A DNA stretch of 22,546 nucleotides, from positions 1 to 22,546 of the forward strand of contig PXBQ01000522.1 of the NCBI GenBank assembly GCA_003566875.1, given 5' to 3'. The translations under genes were made by a program, and so were the position numbers. The stretch is from Spirochaetaceae bacterium (GTDB lineage Bacteria > Spirochaetota > Spirochaetia > DSM-27196 > PXBQ01). Positions 1 through 6,809 of the stretch are shown here, piece by piece; within the stretch, counting starts at the first letter, position 1, and every line of letters begins with the position of its first letter. The notes beneath the pieces are model-generated. The model was not told the DNA's origin. It ran no database searches and was given only the letters and a program-made list of their open reading frames with translations.

Positions 1-627
1 AAGTCGTCGTTCATAGAACGGCTGACCGGCGCCGACGTTTTCGTCGCGAATCAACTCTTTGCGACACTCGACCCGACGACAAAGATCCTCGAGCTCCCGG
101 ATCTTCCTTCGATCTTACTCACCGACACGGTAGGGTTTGTCCGAAAACTCCCGCACGGGCTGATTGAGGCGTTCAAATCGACGCTCGAAGAGGCGGTCCA
201 GGCGCAGTTCCTGATTCACGTCGTCGACGTGTCGAGCCCCGACATGCTCCACCAGTTCGAGGTGACACGGAAAGTGCTCGCGGAACTCGGCGCGCAACAG
301 CCGACGATCGTCGTCTTGAATAAGCGAGACCTGGTCCCGGAACTACCGGTAATTCCCGCCGGTTTCGGCGAGGCGATTTCGTTTTCGTGCACAACCGGTT
401 ACGGTCTTGACGAAGTGCTCGATCGAATCCAACAAATCGTACGCACGCTGTTTGAACCCGAGACGTATCACTTTCCGGCAGCCCGCCACGATCTTGCAGC
501 GCTTGTACACCGCAATGGCGAGGTCATGAACGAGTCCTTCACCGACGACGAGATCCGTATTCAAGCGCGCCTCGACGAACAGACCCGCGCACGGCTCGAA
601 AAGTATCGCGCACCTCGGGTGTCTTAA
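1..627 (+). CDS. hflX: GTPase HflX, 3' part (5' end outside window)
   Basis: This is the C-terminal part of the ribosome-associated GTPase HflX, which in other bacteria binds the 50S subunit and splits stalled 70S ribosomes. Reading frame 1 is open from base 1, and the first residues (KSSF) are the tail of the P-loop, so the N-terminal HflX domain and the start of G1 lie outside the window. Visible motifs, numbered from the window edge, are the switch-I region ATLDPTTK (21-28), G3 DTVGFVRKLPHGLIEAF (42-58), which is diagnostic for HflX, G4 NKRD (107-110) and G5 SCTTGYG (about 129-135). The last 70 residues match the usual HflX C-terminal region in length. A GGGTGT/ACACCC inverted repeat overlaps the stop codon. 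The identification is firm; only the gene's 5' part is missing. Confidence 0.95.
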   Translation, partial: KSSFIERLTGADVFVANQLFATLDPTTKILELPDLPSILLTDTVGFVRKLPHGLIEAFKSTLEEAVQAQFLIHVVDVSSPDMLHQFEVTRKVLAELGAQQPTIVVLNKRDLVPELPVIPAGFGEAISFSCTTGYGLDEVLDRIQQIVRTLFEPETYHFPAARHDLAALVHRNGEVMNESFTDDEIRIQARLDEQTRARLEKYRAPRVS

Positions 628-632
628 CACCC
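617..632. repeat. Perfect 6-bp inverted repeat over the hflX stop codon
   Basis: GGGTGT (617-622) and ACACCC (627-632) flank a 4-nt CTTA loop, and the stop codon TAA (625-627) lies across loop and right arm. In RNA this would form a compact hairpin at the end of hflX. There is no U-run after it, so it is not a standard intrinsic terminator. It may be a weak pause or 3'-end stabiliser, or chance. Confidence 0.35.
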
Positions 633-680
633 AACTTAACATCCGACGAACTCCGGCGTTCGTGCCGGCTACCTCCACGT

Positions 681-709
681 TTGCGTCGAGACGGTTGCTT
701 TGGTAGGAT
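681..709 (+). promoter_or_regulatory. Promoter of ogt, leaderless type
   Basis: The -35 is TTGCGT (681-686), the spacer is 17 bp and the -10 is TAGGAT (704-709). The -10 ends 6 nt before the GTG start at 716, so the predicted transcript begins at or next to the start codon. No Shine-Dalgarno fits between. The same -35 hexamer occurs at the aminotransferase promoter. Confidence 0.5.
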
Positions 710-715
710 GGTCGT

Positions 716-1237
716 GTGAACGGAAAAGCCCACGTCTATACCCACGGTTTTGACTCGCCGGTCGGGCTTCTGTACGTCGGCGTCGACAAGAACGGCGCGG
801 TCAGGGCCGTGAGTTTTGAACGCCCGATCGTCGCGCGGCCGGACTGGATCGTCGAGGAGAACAAGTACGCGTGCGGGGAGTTTGAGTATCAGCTCGAACA
901 GTACTTCTCCGGTTCGCTCCGGCGTTTCTCGCTCGACGTCGAAATCTCCGGAACCGAGTTCCAAAAAACTGTCTGGAAGCGTCTTCGGAAACTGAATTTC
1001 GGCGAGACCGTGACGTACGGCGAGATAGCGCGCAAGATCGGGCGCCGTGACGCGGCACGAGCGGTCGGCAACGCCGTCGCGGCCAATCCGGTTCCGATCA
1101 TCGTCCCGTGCCACCGCGTGATTCCGGCAAACGGAAAACTCGGCCGATACGGCGCGCGTTCGCTCGAGAAAGACCGTGGAACGGCGATCAAGAGTTATCT
1201 GCTCGCACTCGAGTCGGGTGAACCCTCGACCGCGTGA
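716..1237 (+). CDS. ogt: Methylated-DNA--protein-cysteine S-methyltransferase
   Basis: A suicide DNA-repair protein that transfers the methyl group from O6-methylguanine (and O4-methylthymine) to its own cysteine. The 173-residue length is typical of Ogt. The active-site motif IVPCHRVIP is present with C132 as acceptor. The DNA-binding helix-turn-helix region (about 79-125, from TEFQKTVWKRL to ARAVGNAVAANP) carries the helix-flipping arginine R115. The N-terminal half is the usual short divergent domain; it lacks the extra Ada transcription-factor domains. The start is GTG at 716: no in-frame ATG lies nearby upstream, and the promoter places transcription initiation there. The stop is 4 bp from the stop of the converging DUF5312-like gene. 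Function is secure from the motif; the exact start is inferred. Confidence 0.95.
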   Translation: MNGKAHVYTHGFDSPVGLLYVGVDKNGAVRAVSFERPIVARPDWIVEENKYACGEFEYQLEQYFSGSLRRFSLDVEISGTEFQKTVWKRLRKLNFGETVTYGEIARKIGRRDAARAVGNAVAANPVPIIVPCHRVIPANGKLGRYGARSLEKDRGTAIKSYLLALESGEPSTA

Positions 1238-1241
1238 AACA

Positions 1242-2831
1242 TCACTTCTTCATGCGCTTCGCGTACACCTGCATCAATTGAACAAAGTAGTACGTCTTCT
1301 TGTAGACCTCGACCATCCTCTCTTTGAGATTCCGGTCCGACGCAGCTTCGAGTTCTTTCCAGTTCAAGATGAGCTCGTGTTTCGGCCGCTCGTAATCGGT
1401 GATCAAATCCTTCAAGTGACGTCCGATCTCGATAAGTTGCGACGCACACTCGGTGATCATTTTTGCGGCCTTTCCGTTCACCGCGTCGAGCGTGTCGCGC
1501 AAGACACGAACGGTCGATGGATCACGCTCGACGACGCGGCCGACCGCCTTCTTGAGTTTCATCCCCAACTCACCTTCCTCGGCGAGCGAGTCGTCAAACT
1601 CGACGACCTCGTTCGAGATCTCGAGTACCGCGTGGAACGCGTCTGAAAGCCGTTGTGACGTGATGTTCTCGCTCCACGTCCCACGTACCAACAGCAGGTC
1701 GCGAATCAACTCGCGGAAGTCTTTTTTGTAGTAGTCGAGCAAAAAGGCTTTCATGTAGTTGATCGCGTCGGTGTGCAAAAACCCCGCGATCATTTTCTTG
1801 GAGAACATGAGATTGGCTTTCTCGGTGTAGTACTTCGTTCGCGTAACGACCGTCGTGCCAAAGATAACCGTACTCAATTGCTCGATCTTCCGATTCTTTC
1901 GTTCGATAACGAGCTTCTGGATCGTCGCTTCGGTTGTCGTCTTGAGCTTGTTCAAGTACCCTTCGACGATGCGTTCGCTCGGAACTCTCGCTTGCGAAGT
2001 CCACGCCGGCTTCCCGTCGATATGGCGAATCATCAGTGAAAGAACCTCGCTCCGACGAACGTTTTCGATCGCCGACAGAACGCGTTTCCACGCCGAACGG
2101 TCGACAATCTCGACACCGCGGAACTCGCTAAGGGTGTCGAACGCAGCGTCCCAGTTCAGGTCGCGTTCGAGCGGAAGAATCAGCTCGAGAAAATCCTTGA
2201 GATCATCGGAGACGTACTCTCCGTTAATCGCCTCGAATTTCGGTTTATAGACGAAGTTGTTTTCCTGGATCGCTGAATCGAATTTCTTGAGCAGAAAGTA
2301 GAAGTCGAAAACGGCGAGATTGACGAACATAAGAACCGTGTTATACGTCTGGTTCACCTCGTTCACGGTAGCGTGGTCGAACCCGCCGAAGAACCGCACC
2401 ATCGAGTCTTTGATCTCCGCGGCAACGGTCTGCATGTCTACCTCTCCCGCACGACTTCGTATCGACTCCTCGGTGAATTGTTCTTTTAGTGCGCGTTGCT
2501 GCTCCGACATCCGTGTCTCGATCACGACCTGCCTCAGGGTTTCAGACTTAGCCGCGTTCTGGAGAAGATTGTTCGCGGGACCGACGGTACGATAGATATC
2601 AAAAAAGAACCGCGCAAGCGCCGGTTGTACCTCTTGCGTCTTTGGTTTGTAAAACTTCAGCCGCTCTTTTGAGAGCTGCTTGCCGATCAACTTGAGCTGA
2701 CGCCGCTTCTCGCGCTCGGGATCACCTCCACTGAGGAACACGGAGAAGATTCTGTCGAGAATGCCGAACGCCCCACCGGCAGAGTCAGTATCGTCGTTCT
2801 TTTTTGGGGAATCCCGGCGTTCGGAAACCAT
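1242..2831 (-). CDS. Helical cytoplasmic protein, resembles spirochaete DUF5312
   Basis: A 529-residue protein of unknown function. It has no signal peptide or convincing membrane segment. The sequence is mostly amphipathic helix with a basic C-terminal end (KRMKK), and the first 30 residues are polar and probably disordered. It resembles proteins annotated as DUF5312 in treponemes and related spirochaetes; this is recalled, not searched. Two ATGs lie close together, at 2837 and 2831. I choose 2831 because the strong TTGACA / TACTGT promoter ends its -10 at 2839, leaving 7 nt to this ATG, and transcription would start downstream of the first ATG. It is transcribed away from the aminotransferase and converges on ogt with a 4-bp gap. 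No catalytic motif is evident, so a structural or scaffold role is only a guess. Confidence 0.85.
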   Translation of the reverse strand: MVSERRDSPKKNDDTDSAGGAFGILDRIFSVFLSGGDPEREKRRQLKLIGKQLSKERLKFYKPKTQEVQPALARFFFDIYRTVGPANNLLQNAAKSETLRQVVIETRMSEQQRALKEQFTEESIRSRAGEVDMQTVAAEIKDSMVRFFGGFDHATVNEVNQTYNTVLMFVNLAVFDFYFLLKKFDSAIQENNFVYKPKFEAINGEYVSDDLKDFLELILPLERDLNWDAAFDTLSEFRGVEIVDRSAWKRVLSAIENVRRSEVLSLMIRHIDGKPAWTSQARVPSERIVEGYLNKLKTTTEATIQKLVIERKNRKIEQLSTVIFGTTVVTRTKYYTEKANLMFSKKMIAGFLHTDAINYMKAFLLDYYKKDFRELIRDLLLVRGTWSENITSQRLSDAFHAVLEISNEVVEFDDSLAEEGELGMKLKKAVGRVVERDPSTVRVLRDTLDAVNGKAAKMITECASQLIEIGRHLKDLITDYERPKHELILNWKELEAASDRNLKERMVEVYKKTYYFVQLMQVYAKRMKK

Positions 2832-2838
2832 GGCCATA

Positions 2839-2868
2839 ACAGTACGAGAAACGTGACCTCGTTGTCAA
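2839..2868 (-). promoter_or_regulatory. Promoter of the DUF5312-like gene, leaderless type
   Basis: On the minus strand, a consensus -35 TTGACA (2868-2863) is followed by an 18-bp spacer and a -10 TACTGT (2844-2839). The -10 ends 1 nt before the ATG at 2837 and 7 nt before the ATG at 2831, so only the second ATG would be on the transcript. This decides the start call for the gene. Confidence 0.6.
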
Positions 2869-2885
2869 CGAAACATTGGGGACGA

Positions 2886-2915
2886 TTGCGTCGGTCGTGA
2901 CGTTCCGAGTATAGT
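2886..2915 (+). promoter_or_regulatory. Promoter of the aminotransferase, leaderless type
   Basis: The -35 is TTGCGT (2886-2891), the spacer 18 bp and the -10 TATAGT (2910-2915). The -10 ends 6 nt before ATG 2922. The bases between, GGCGCC, are not a Shine-Dalgarno. It lies back to back with the DUF5312-like promoter in an 84-90 bp divergent gap. Confidence 0.6.
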
Positions 2916-2921
2916 GGCGCC

Positions 2922-4202
2922 ATGAATCCGATCGCTCGTGAGCTGAATGACACGATTAAAGGCACTTTGCTCGACCGCGTCCTCTCGGATTTCGGTCGAA
3001 GGATCTTTTTCCCGCGCGGAATCGTCGCGCAGACAACGGAAGCGACCGAAAGAGCGCACCGCTTCAACGCCACGGTCGGGATGGCGTCACGCGAAGGCCG
3101 ACCGATCATGCTCCCGTCGCTTTCTCGCGTTATCCCGGATCTGTCCCCGGATGAAGCCGTTTCATACGCTCCAACCGCGGGCGTCCCCGAGCTTCGGAGG
3201 ATATGGCGTGATGAGATCCGGAAGAAAAACCCGACGATCGGCGACGCCTCGTTCTCCCTACCTGCGGTGGTGCCCGGACTCACGTCGGGGTTGTCATTGG
3301 TCGCGGATCTTTTTTTTGACCCGGGCAACACGTTGGTTCTGCCGGACATGTACTGGGGTAATTATCGATTGATAGCCGATGAGCGGCACGGGGCAAGCCT
3401 CGCGACGTTTCCGTTTTTCTCGCCGGCCGGTGAGCTCGATCTCGACGCCTTTGCGGACACCATCCGCGCGGTGACCGGCTCCAAGGTGCTTGTGCTGTTG
3501 AACTTCCCGAACAACCCGACCGGGTACTCGCCGAGTTTCTCCGAAGCGGAGAGAATCGTCTCAATACTGACCGCCGAGGCCGAGCGCCGAGACATCGTCG
3601 TCGTGCTCGACGACGCGTACTACGGTTTATTCTACGAACGCGACACGTACACCGAGTCACTCTTTGCTCCGTTGTGTCGTGCGCACAAGAACCTGCTCGC
3701 GATCAAGGTCGACGGAACGACAAAAGAAGAGTTCACGTGGGGCTTCCGGATCGGTTTTGTCACATTCGGCGGTGCTTCTATCGATACAACCGGGCACGAC
3801 GTGCTCGTGAAGAAGCTCATGGGTGCGATCAGATCGTCGGTCTCGAACTCGAGCCGAATCGCGCAGAGCCTGCTTATTCGATTATTGACCTCGGCGGAGC
3901 ACGAAGCGGAAAAAAGACACGAATTCGAGACGTTGAAAACCCGGTATCGGAAGATCAAGGAGATCCTCGCGTCTCGCGCCGATCACCCACGCCTGCGCGC
4001 ATTGCCGTTTAATTCCGGCTACTTCATGAGCTTCCGATGCGACGGCATCTCCGCCGAGGCGATGCGCATCGCGCTGCTCGATTCGGGAATCGGGGTAATC
4101 TCGATCGACGACGTGTTTATCCGGATCGCGTTCTCCGGAGTCGACACCGAGCGACTTCTTGAGTTGTTTGACGAGGTTTACCGCCACGCCGAGGCGTTGT
4201 AG
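2922..4202 (+). CDS. PLP-dependent aminotransferase, class I/II
   Basis: A 426-residue fold-type I aminotransferase, cytoplasmic, using pyridoxal phosphate. Visible landmarks are the substrate/cofactor loop SYAPTAGVPELR (81-92), NFPNNPTGYSP (194-204) with the PLP-contacting Asn, VVVLDDAYYGLF (226-237) with the pyridine-binding Asp and Tyr, the likely Schiff-base K268 in the context TTKEEFTWGFRIG, and R276 for the PLP phosphate. The Lys context is unusual: most class I enzymes have S-x-S-K, here it is D-G-T-T-K. A C-terminal carboxylate-binding arginine is probably in FIRIAFSG. The amino-acid substrate cannot be read from the sequence; aspartate-type or broad specificity are both possible. It starts at a leaderless-type promoter and is followed after 9 bp by the solute-binding lipoprotein gene. 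Confidence 0.9.
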   Translation: MNPIARELNDTIKGTLLDRVLSDFGRRIFFPRGIVAQTTEATERAHRFNATVGMASREGRPIMLPSLSRVIPDLSPDEAVSYAPTAGVPELRRIWRDEIRKKNPTIGDASFSLPAVVPGLTSGLSLVADLFFDPGNTLVLPDMYWGNYRLIADERHGASLATFPFFSPAGELDLDAFADTIRAVTGSKVLVLLNFPNNPTGYSPSFSEAERIVSILTAEAERRDIVVVLDDAYYGLFYERDTYTESLFAPLCRAHKNLLAIKVDGTTKEEFTWGFRIGFVTFGGASIDTTGHDVLVKKLMGAIRSSVSNSSRIAQSLLIRLLTSAEHEAEKRHEFETLKTRYRKIKEILASRADHPRLRALPFNSGYFMSFRCDGISAEAMRIALLDSGIGVISIDDVFIRIAFSGVDTERLLELFDEVYRHAEAL

Positions 4203-4211
4203 GACGACGCG

Positions 4212-5444
4212 ATGGCCACAAGACTCGTTACGCTGATTCTTTGCGCGAGCGCGATCGTGCTCGGTTGCTCTCGCTCCGGTGGAGTCGTCACAGTCTGGAC
4301 AGACAGTAGTGAGATCGTCGCGTACTCGGAAGTGTTCAACGCGACGCGGTCCGATATCAAGGTGGTCGTTCGGCACCGTTCCGACCTCGTCGCTTCGCTA
4401 CGGAGCGCGGCCGCGCCGCCCGACCTGATAATCGGTTCATATCTGGCGACGTCGACCGTGATGTCACAGATGAGCGCCACCGACCAGCTGATTAGCAGGT
4501 CGGCGCTCTCGCGCGAGGATTTTTACCCGGCGTTTTTGGCTCTTGGGAAGTGGAACGACCGCCAGGTGCTCCTGCCCGTTTCGTTCGACCTTCCGATGAT
4601 CGTATCGCTCTCCGACGGCGTCTCGAACAGGACCACCGAGTTCATTGTCTCGGCCGATGAACTCCGCGACGCCGCCGCCGATTTCAATGTCATCAGCGGC
4701 AACAGGTTCACTCACGTGGGTTTTTCGCCGCGCTGGGACGGACGTTTTCTTGCTTTTTTCGTCCAGATGAGCGGCGCCGGTTTTCGCGAGGGCGCGGACG
4801 GTACGCCCGAGTGGGACCACGATCGCTTAATCGACGCGACCGATCGGTTGTCTGACTGGATCGTCGAGGCGAATCGCTCGCGTGCGCTCGATGCCGCTTT
4901 CTCTGAGCGTTACTTGTACGATCCTCTCCGCGTGCTGCTCGACCGAGGACGTATCGCGTTTGTCTACAAGACCGCTTCGGAGTACTTCGAACAGAACGAT
5001 CTACAACGTCGCACAACCCGGTTTTCGTGGCCGGCCGAGAACAGAATACCGGTTCTCGACTCGGTCAAGATGGCAGGAATTCCCGACCGCGCGGCAAACC
5101 GCCCGGGAGCGGAGCAGTTCGTCGTGTGGCTCTTGAACGCGGACGTGCAAAAGAACCTGCTCGAAAGGGCACGCGAACGCCGTATGCGCTCCTTCGGCAT
5201 CGCGGGCGGATTTTCCGCGTTGATTCAGCTAAACGAGGACTGGTTTCCGAATTTCTACCCGGAGCTTCTCGGTATGATGCCGCAGGAACCCGAACTGAGA
5301 TTCCCCCAGCGTCTGCCACGCAACTGGAGCGCCATCGTCGATGAGGTCGTAATACCATGGGTCGACGACGTGGTTTCGGCCAGGAACGGCGCCGGGTCGT
5401 TCGATGAACGACTGAAAACGTGGCTCCTCCGCCACGGCGAGTGA
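4212..5444 (+). CDS. Extracellular solute-binding lipoprotein (ABC transporter family 1-like)
   Basis: A 410-residue secreted lipoprotein resembling family 1 (sugar/maltose-type) periplasmic binding proteins. The N-terminus has a short basic region, a hydrophobic stretch and the lipobox VLGC, with C19 as the lipidated residue. The mature protein begins GGVVTVWTDSSEIVAYSEVFN, typical of the first strand of this fold, and DLIIGSYLATS matches the usual D-hinge region; beyond this it is divergent. The start is ATG 4212, with AGGA at 4201-4204 (7-nt spacer) overlapping the preceding stop, so it is translated from the aminotransferase operon. No permease genes are adjacent. The MsmX-type ATPase gene downstream has its own promoter and could energise the cognate transporter, which must be encoded elsewhere. 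The ligand is unknown. Confidence 0.8.
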   Translation: MATRLVTLILCASAIVLGCSRSGGVVTVWTDSSEIVAYSEVFNATRSDIKVVVRHRSDLVASLRSAAAPPDLIIGSYLATSTVMSQMSATDQLISRSALSREDFYPAFLALGKWNDRQVLLPVSFDLPMIVSLSDGVSNRTTEFIVSADELRDAAADFNVISGNRFTHVGFSPRWDGRFLAFFVQMSGAGFREGADGTPEWDHDRLIDATDRLSDWIVEANRSRALDAAFSERYLYDPLRVLLDRGRIAFVYKTASEYFEQNDLQRRTTRFSWPAENRIPVLDSVKMAGIPDRAANRPGAEQFVVWLLNADVQKNLLERARERRMRSFGIAGGFSALIQLNEDWFPNFYPELLGMMPQEPELRFPQRLPRNWSAIVDEVVIPWVDDVVSARNGAGSFDERLKTWLLRHGE

Positions 5445-5500
5445 CACCGGCAGCCCAAGGCCACTCGACCATGTCGGAGAGGCTCAAATCCGAATTTTAA

Positions 5501-5529
5501 TTGACAACCGGGTATTTGTACCGTAAGAT
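5501..5529 (+). promoter_or_regulatory. Promoter of msmX-type ATPase gene
   Basis: A consensus -35 TTGACA (5501-5506), a 17-bp spacer and -10 TAAGAT (5524-5529). An A/T-rich stretch at 5491-5500 directly upstream could act as an UP element. The predicted start near 5536 gives a leader of about 28 nt, with a strong Shine-Dalgarno GGAGG at 5554-5558, 5 nt before ATG 5564. This is the strongest conventional promoter in the window. Confidence 0.7.
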
Positions 5530-5563
5530 GACAGCGATAGCATAAACTCTGTCGGAGGTTTTC

Positions 5564-6691
5564 ATGGCAACAGTTGAGTTGAAATCCATCACAAAAGTGT
5601 ATGATGGAGGGGTCCAGGCGGTCAAAGACGCGAACATCACGGTTCAGGACAAGGAATTCGTGGTTCTCGTCGGTCCGTCAGGATGTGGCAAGACGACCAC
5701 GCTTCGCATGGTCGCAGGTCTCGAGGACATCACGGCAGGTGAGCTCTTGATCGACGGGAAGCTCGTCAACGATGTTCCGCCGAAAGATCGGGATATCGCG
5801 ATGGTTTTCCAGAACTACGCGTTGTACCCGCACATGACGGTGTACGACAACATGGCGTTTGGTTTGAAGATCCGGAAGTTTCAGAAGACCGAGATCAAAA
5901 AGCGCGTCGACGAGGCCGCCAAGATTCTCGACATCGAGGAACTGCTCGATCGAAAGCCGAAAGCACTCTCCGGTGGACAGCGACAACGCGTCGCGGTCGG
6001 ACGCGCAATCGTTCGAAAGCCGAAAGTCTTCCTGTTCGACGAACCGCTCTCGAATCTCGACGCGAAACTTCGCGTCCAGATGCGCGCGGAGATCTCCGGC
6101 CTGCACAACCGGTTGCAGGCGACGATGATCTACGTTACGCACGACCAGGTCGAGGCGATGACGATGGGTGACAAGATTGTCGTTATGCGTGACGGTGTTA
6201 TCCAGCAGATCGGTGATCCGCTCGAGCTGTACAACTTCCCGATCAACCGCTTCGTCGCAGGGTTCATCGGATCGCCTCCGATGAACTTCATGACCGTGAA
6301 GATCACCGAAGAGGGCGGAAAGATCTTCATGGACGAGGGAAATTACAAGATTTTGGTCGAAGGCAAGCAGGCCGATGTCGTGAAACCGTATGTCGGCAAG
6401 GAATTGGTGTTCGGTATCCGCCCGGAGGATCTCGAGCACAACCCCGATGCCGCCGAGCAGGTTTCGTTCAAGGCGACAATCGACGTTGTCGAGCCGTTGG
6501 GCGCCGAGATTCATCTCTACGTCAACACCGGTTCGCACCAGATTATCGCGCGCATCCCGCCGCACGTCGAGGTTGCCGTTGGTGACGAGATCAAGTTTGT
6601 CCCAAACCTGAAGAAATCAATTTTCTTCGACATGGAATCGGAACAGGCATTGTCGGTTCAAGCCGGCGCCGTCGAGACCGGAGCAAGATAA
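5564..6691 (+). CDS. msmX: Sugar ABC transporter ATPase, MsmX/UgpC type
   Basis: The cytoplasmic ATPase of carbohydrate-uptake (CUT1) ABC transporters; it hydrolyses ATP to drive import by a partner permease pair. In 375 residues it shows Walker A GPSGCGKT (37-44), Q-loop VFQNYALYPHM (81-91), signature LSGGQ (135-139), Walker B VFLFDEP (155-161), D-loop SNLDAKLR (163-170) and H-loop VTHD (191-194). The segment YDNMAFGLKIRK and the C-terminal TOBE-like regulatory domain (about 240-360, including FGIRPEDL) are hallmarks of the MsmX/MsmK/UgpC/MalK group. It is monocistronic: own promoter upstream, intrinsic terminator downstream, no permease next to it. In Firmicutes, MsmX-type ATPases are shared by several sugar permeases, and the isolation here suggests the same. 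Confidence 0.93.
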   Translation: MATVELKSITKVYDGGVQAVKDANITVQDKEFVVLVGPSGCGKTTTLRMVAGLEDITAGELLIDGKLVNDVPPKDRDIAMVFQNYALYPHMTVYDNMAFGLKIRKFQKTEIKKRVDEAAKILDIEELLDRKPKALSGGQRQRVAVGRAIVRKPKVFLFDEPLSNLDAKLRVQMRAEISGLHNRLQATMIYVTHDQVEAMTMGDKIVVMRDGVIQQIGDPLELYNFPINRFVAGFIGSPPMNFMTVKITEEGGKIFMDEGNYKILVEGKQADVVKPYVGKELVFGIRPEDLEHNPDAAEQVSFKATIDVVEPLGAEIHLYVNTGSHQIIARIPPHVEVAVGDEIKFVPNLKKSIFFDMESEQALSVQAGAVETGAR

Positions 6692-6715
6692 ACTCGCACT
6701 GACCGCGCTAATCCA

Positions 6716-6743
6716 GGCCCCGGCTTCCGCCGGGGCCTTTTTT
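6716..6743 (+). terminator. Rho-independent terminator of msmX
   Basis: A perfect 9-bp GC-rich stem, GGCCCCGGC (6716-6724) with GCCGGGGCC (6729-6737), closes a TTCC tetraloop and is followed by six T residues (6738-6743). It lies 24 bp after the msmX stop and separates it from the MCP-like gene. Confidence 0.95.
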
Positions 6744-6773
6744 GTCAGCGGTTTTCATTTTGTGTGCGCGGCA

Positions 6774-6802
6774 TTTACAAGCTTCGTACCAGATCGTATA
6801 CT
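6774..6802 (+). promoter_or_regulatory. Promoter of the MCP-like gene, leaderless type
   Basis: The -35 is TTTACA (6774-6779), the spacer 17 bp and the -10 TATACT (6797-6802), each one mismatch from consensus. The -10 ends 7 nt before ATG 6810. No Shine-Dalgarno lies between (CCGGTAA). Confidence 0.65.
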
Positions 6803-6809
6803 CCGGTAA

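Noticed and set aside
653..668. CCGGC/GCCGG inverted repeat between hflX and ogt as a terminator
   Set aside because: Only 5 bp of stem with no T-run; insufficient for an intrinsic terminator.
5678..6565. 295-codon open frame antisense to the msmX-type gene
   Set aside because: It mirrors a solid gene in a GC-rich codon pattern; the protein shows no family features and no start signals.
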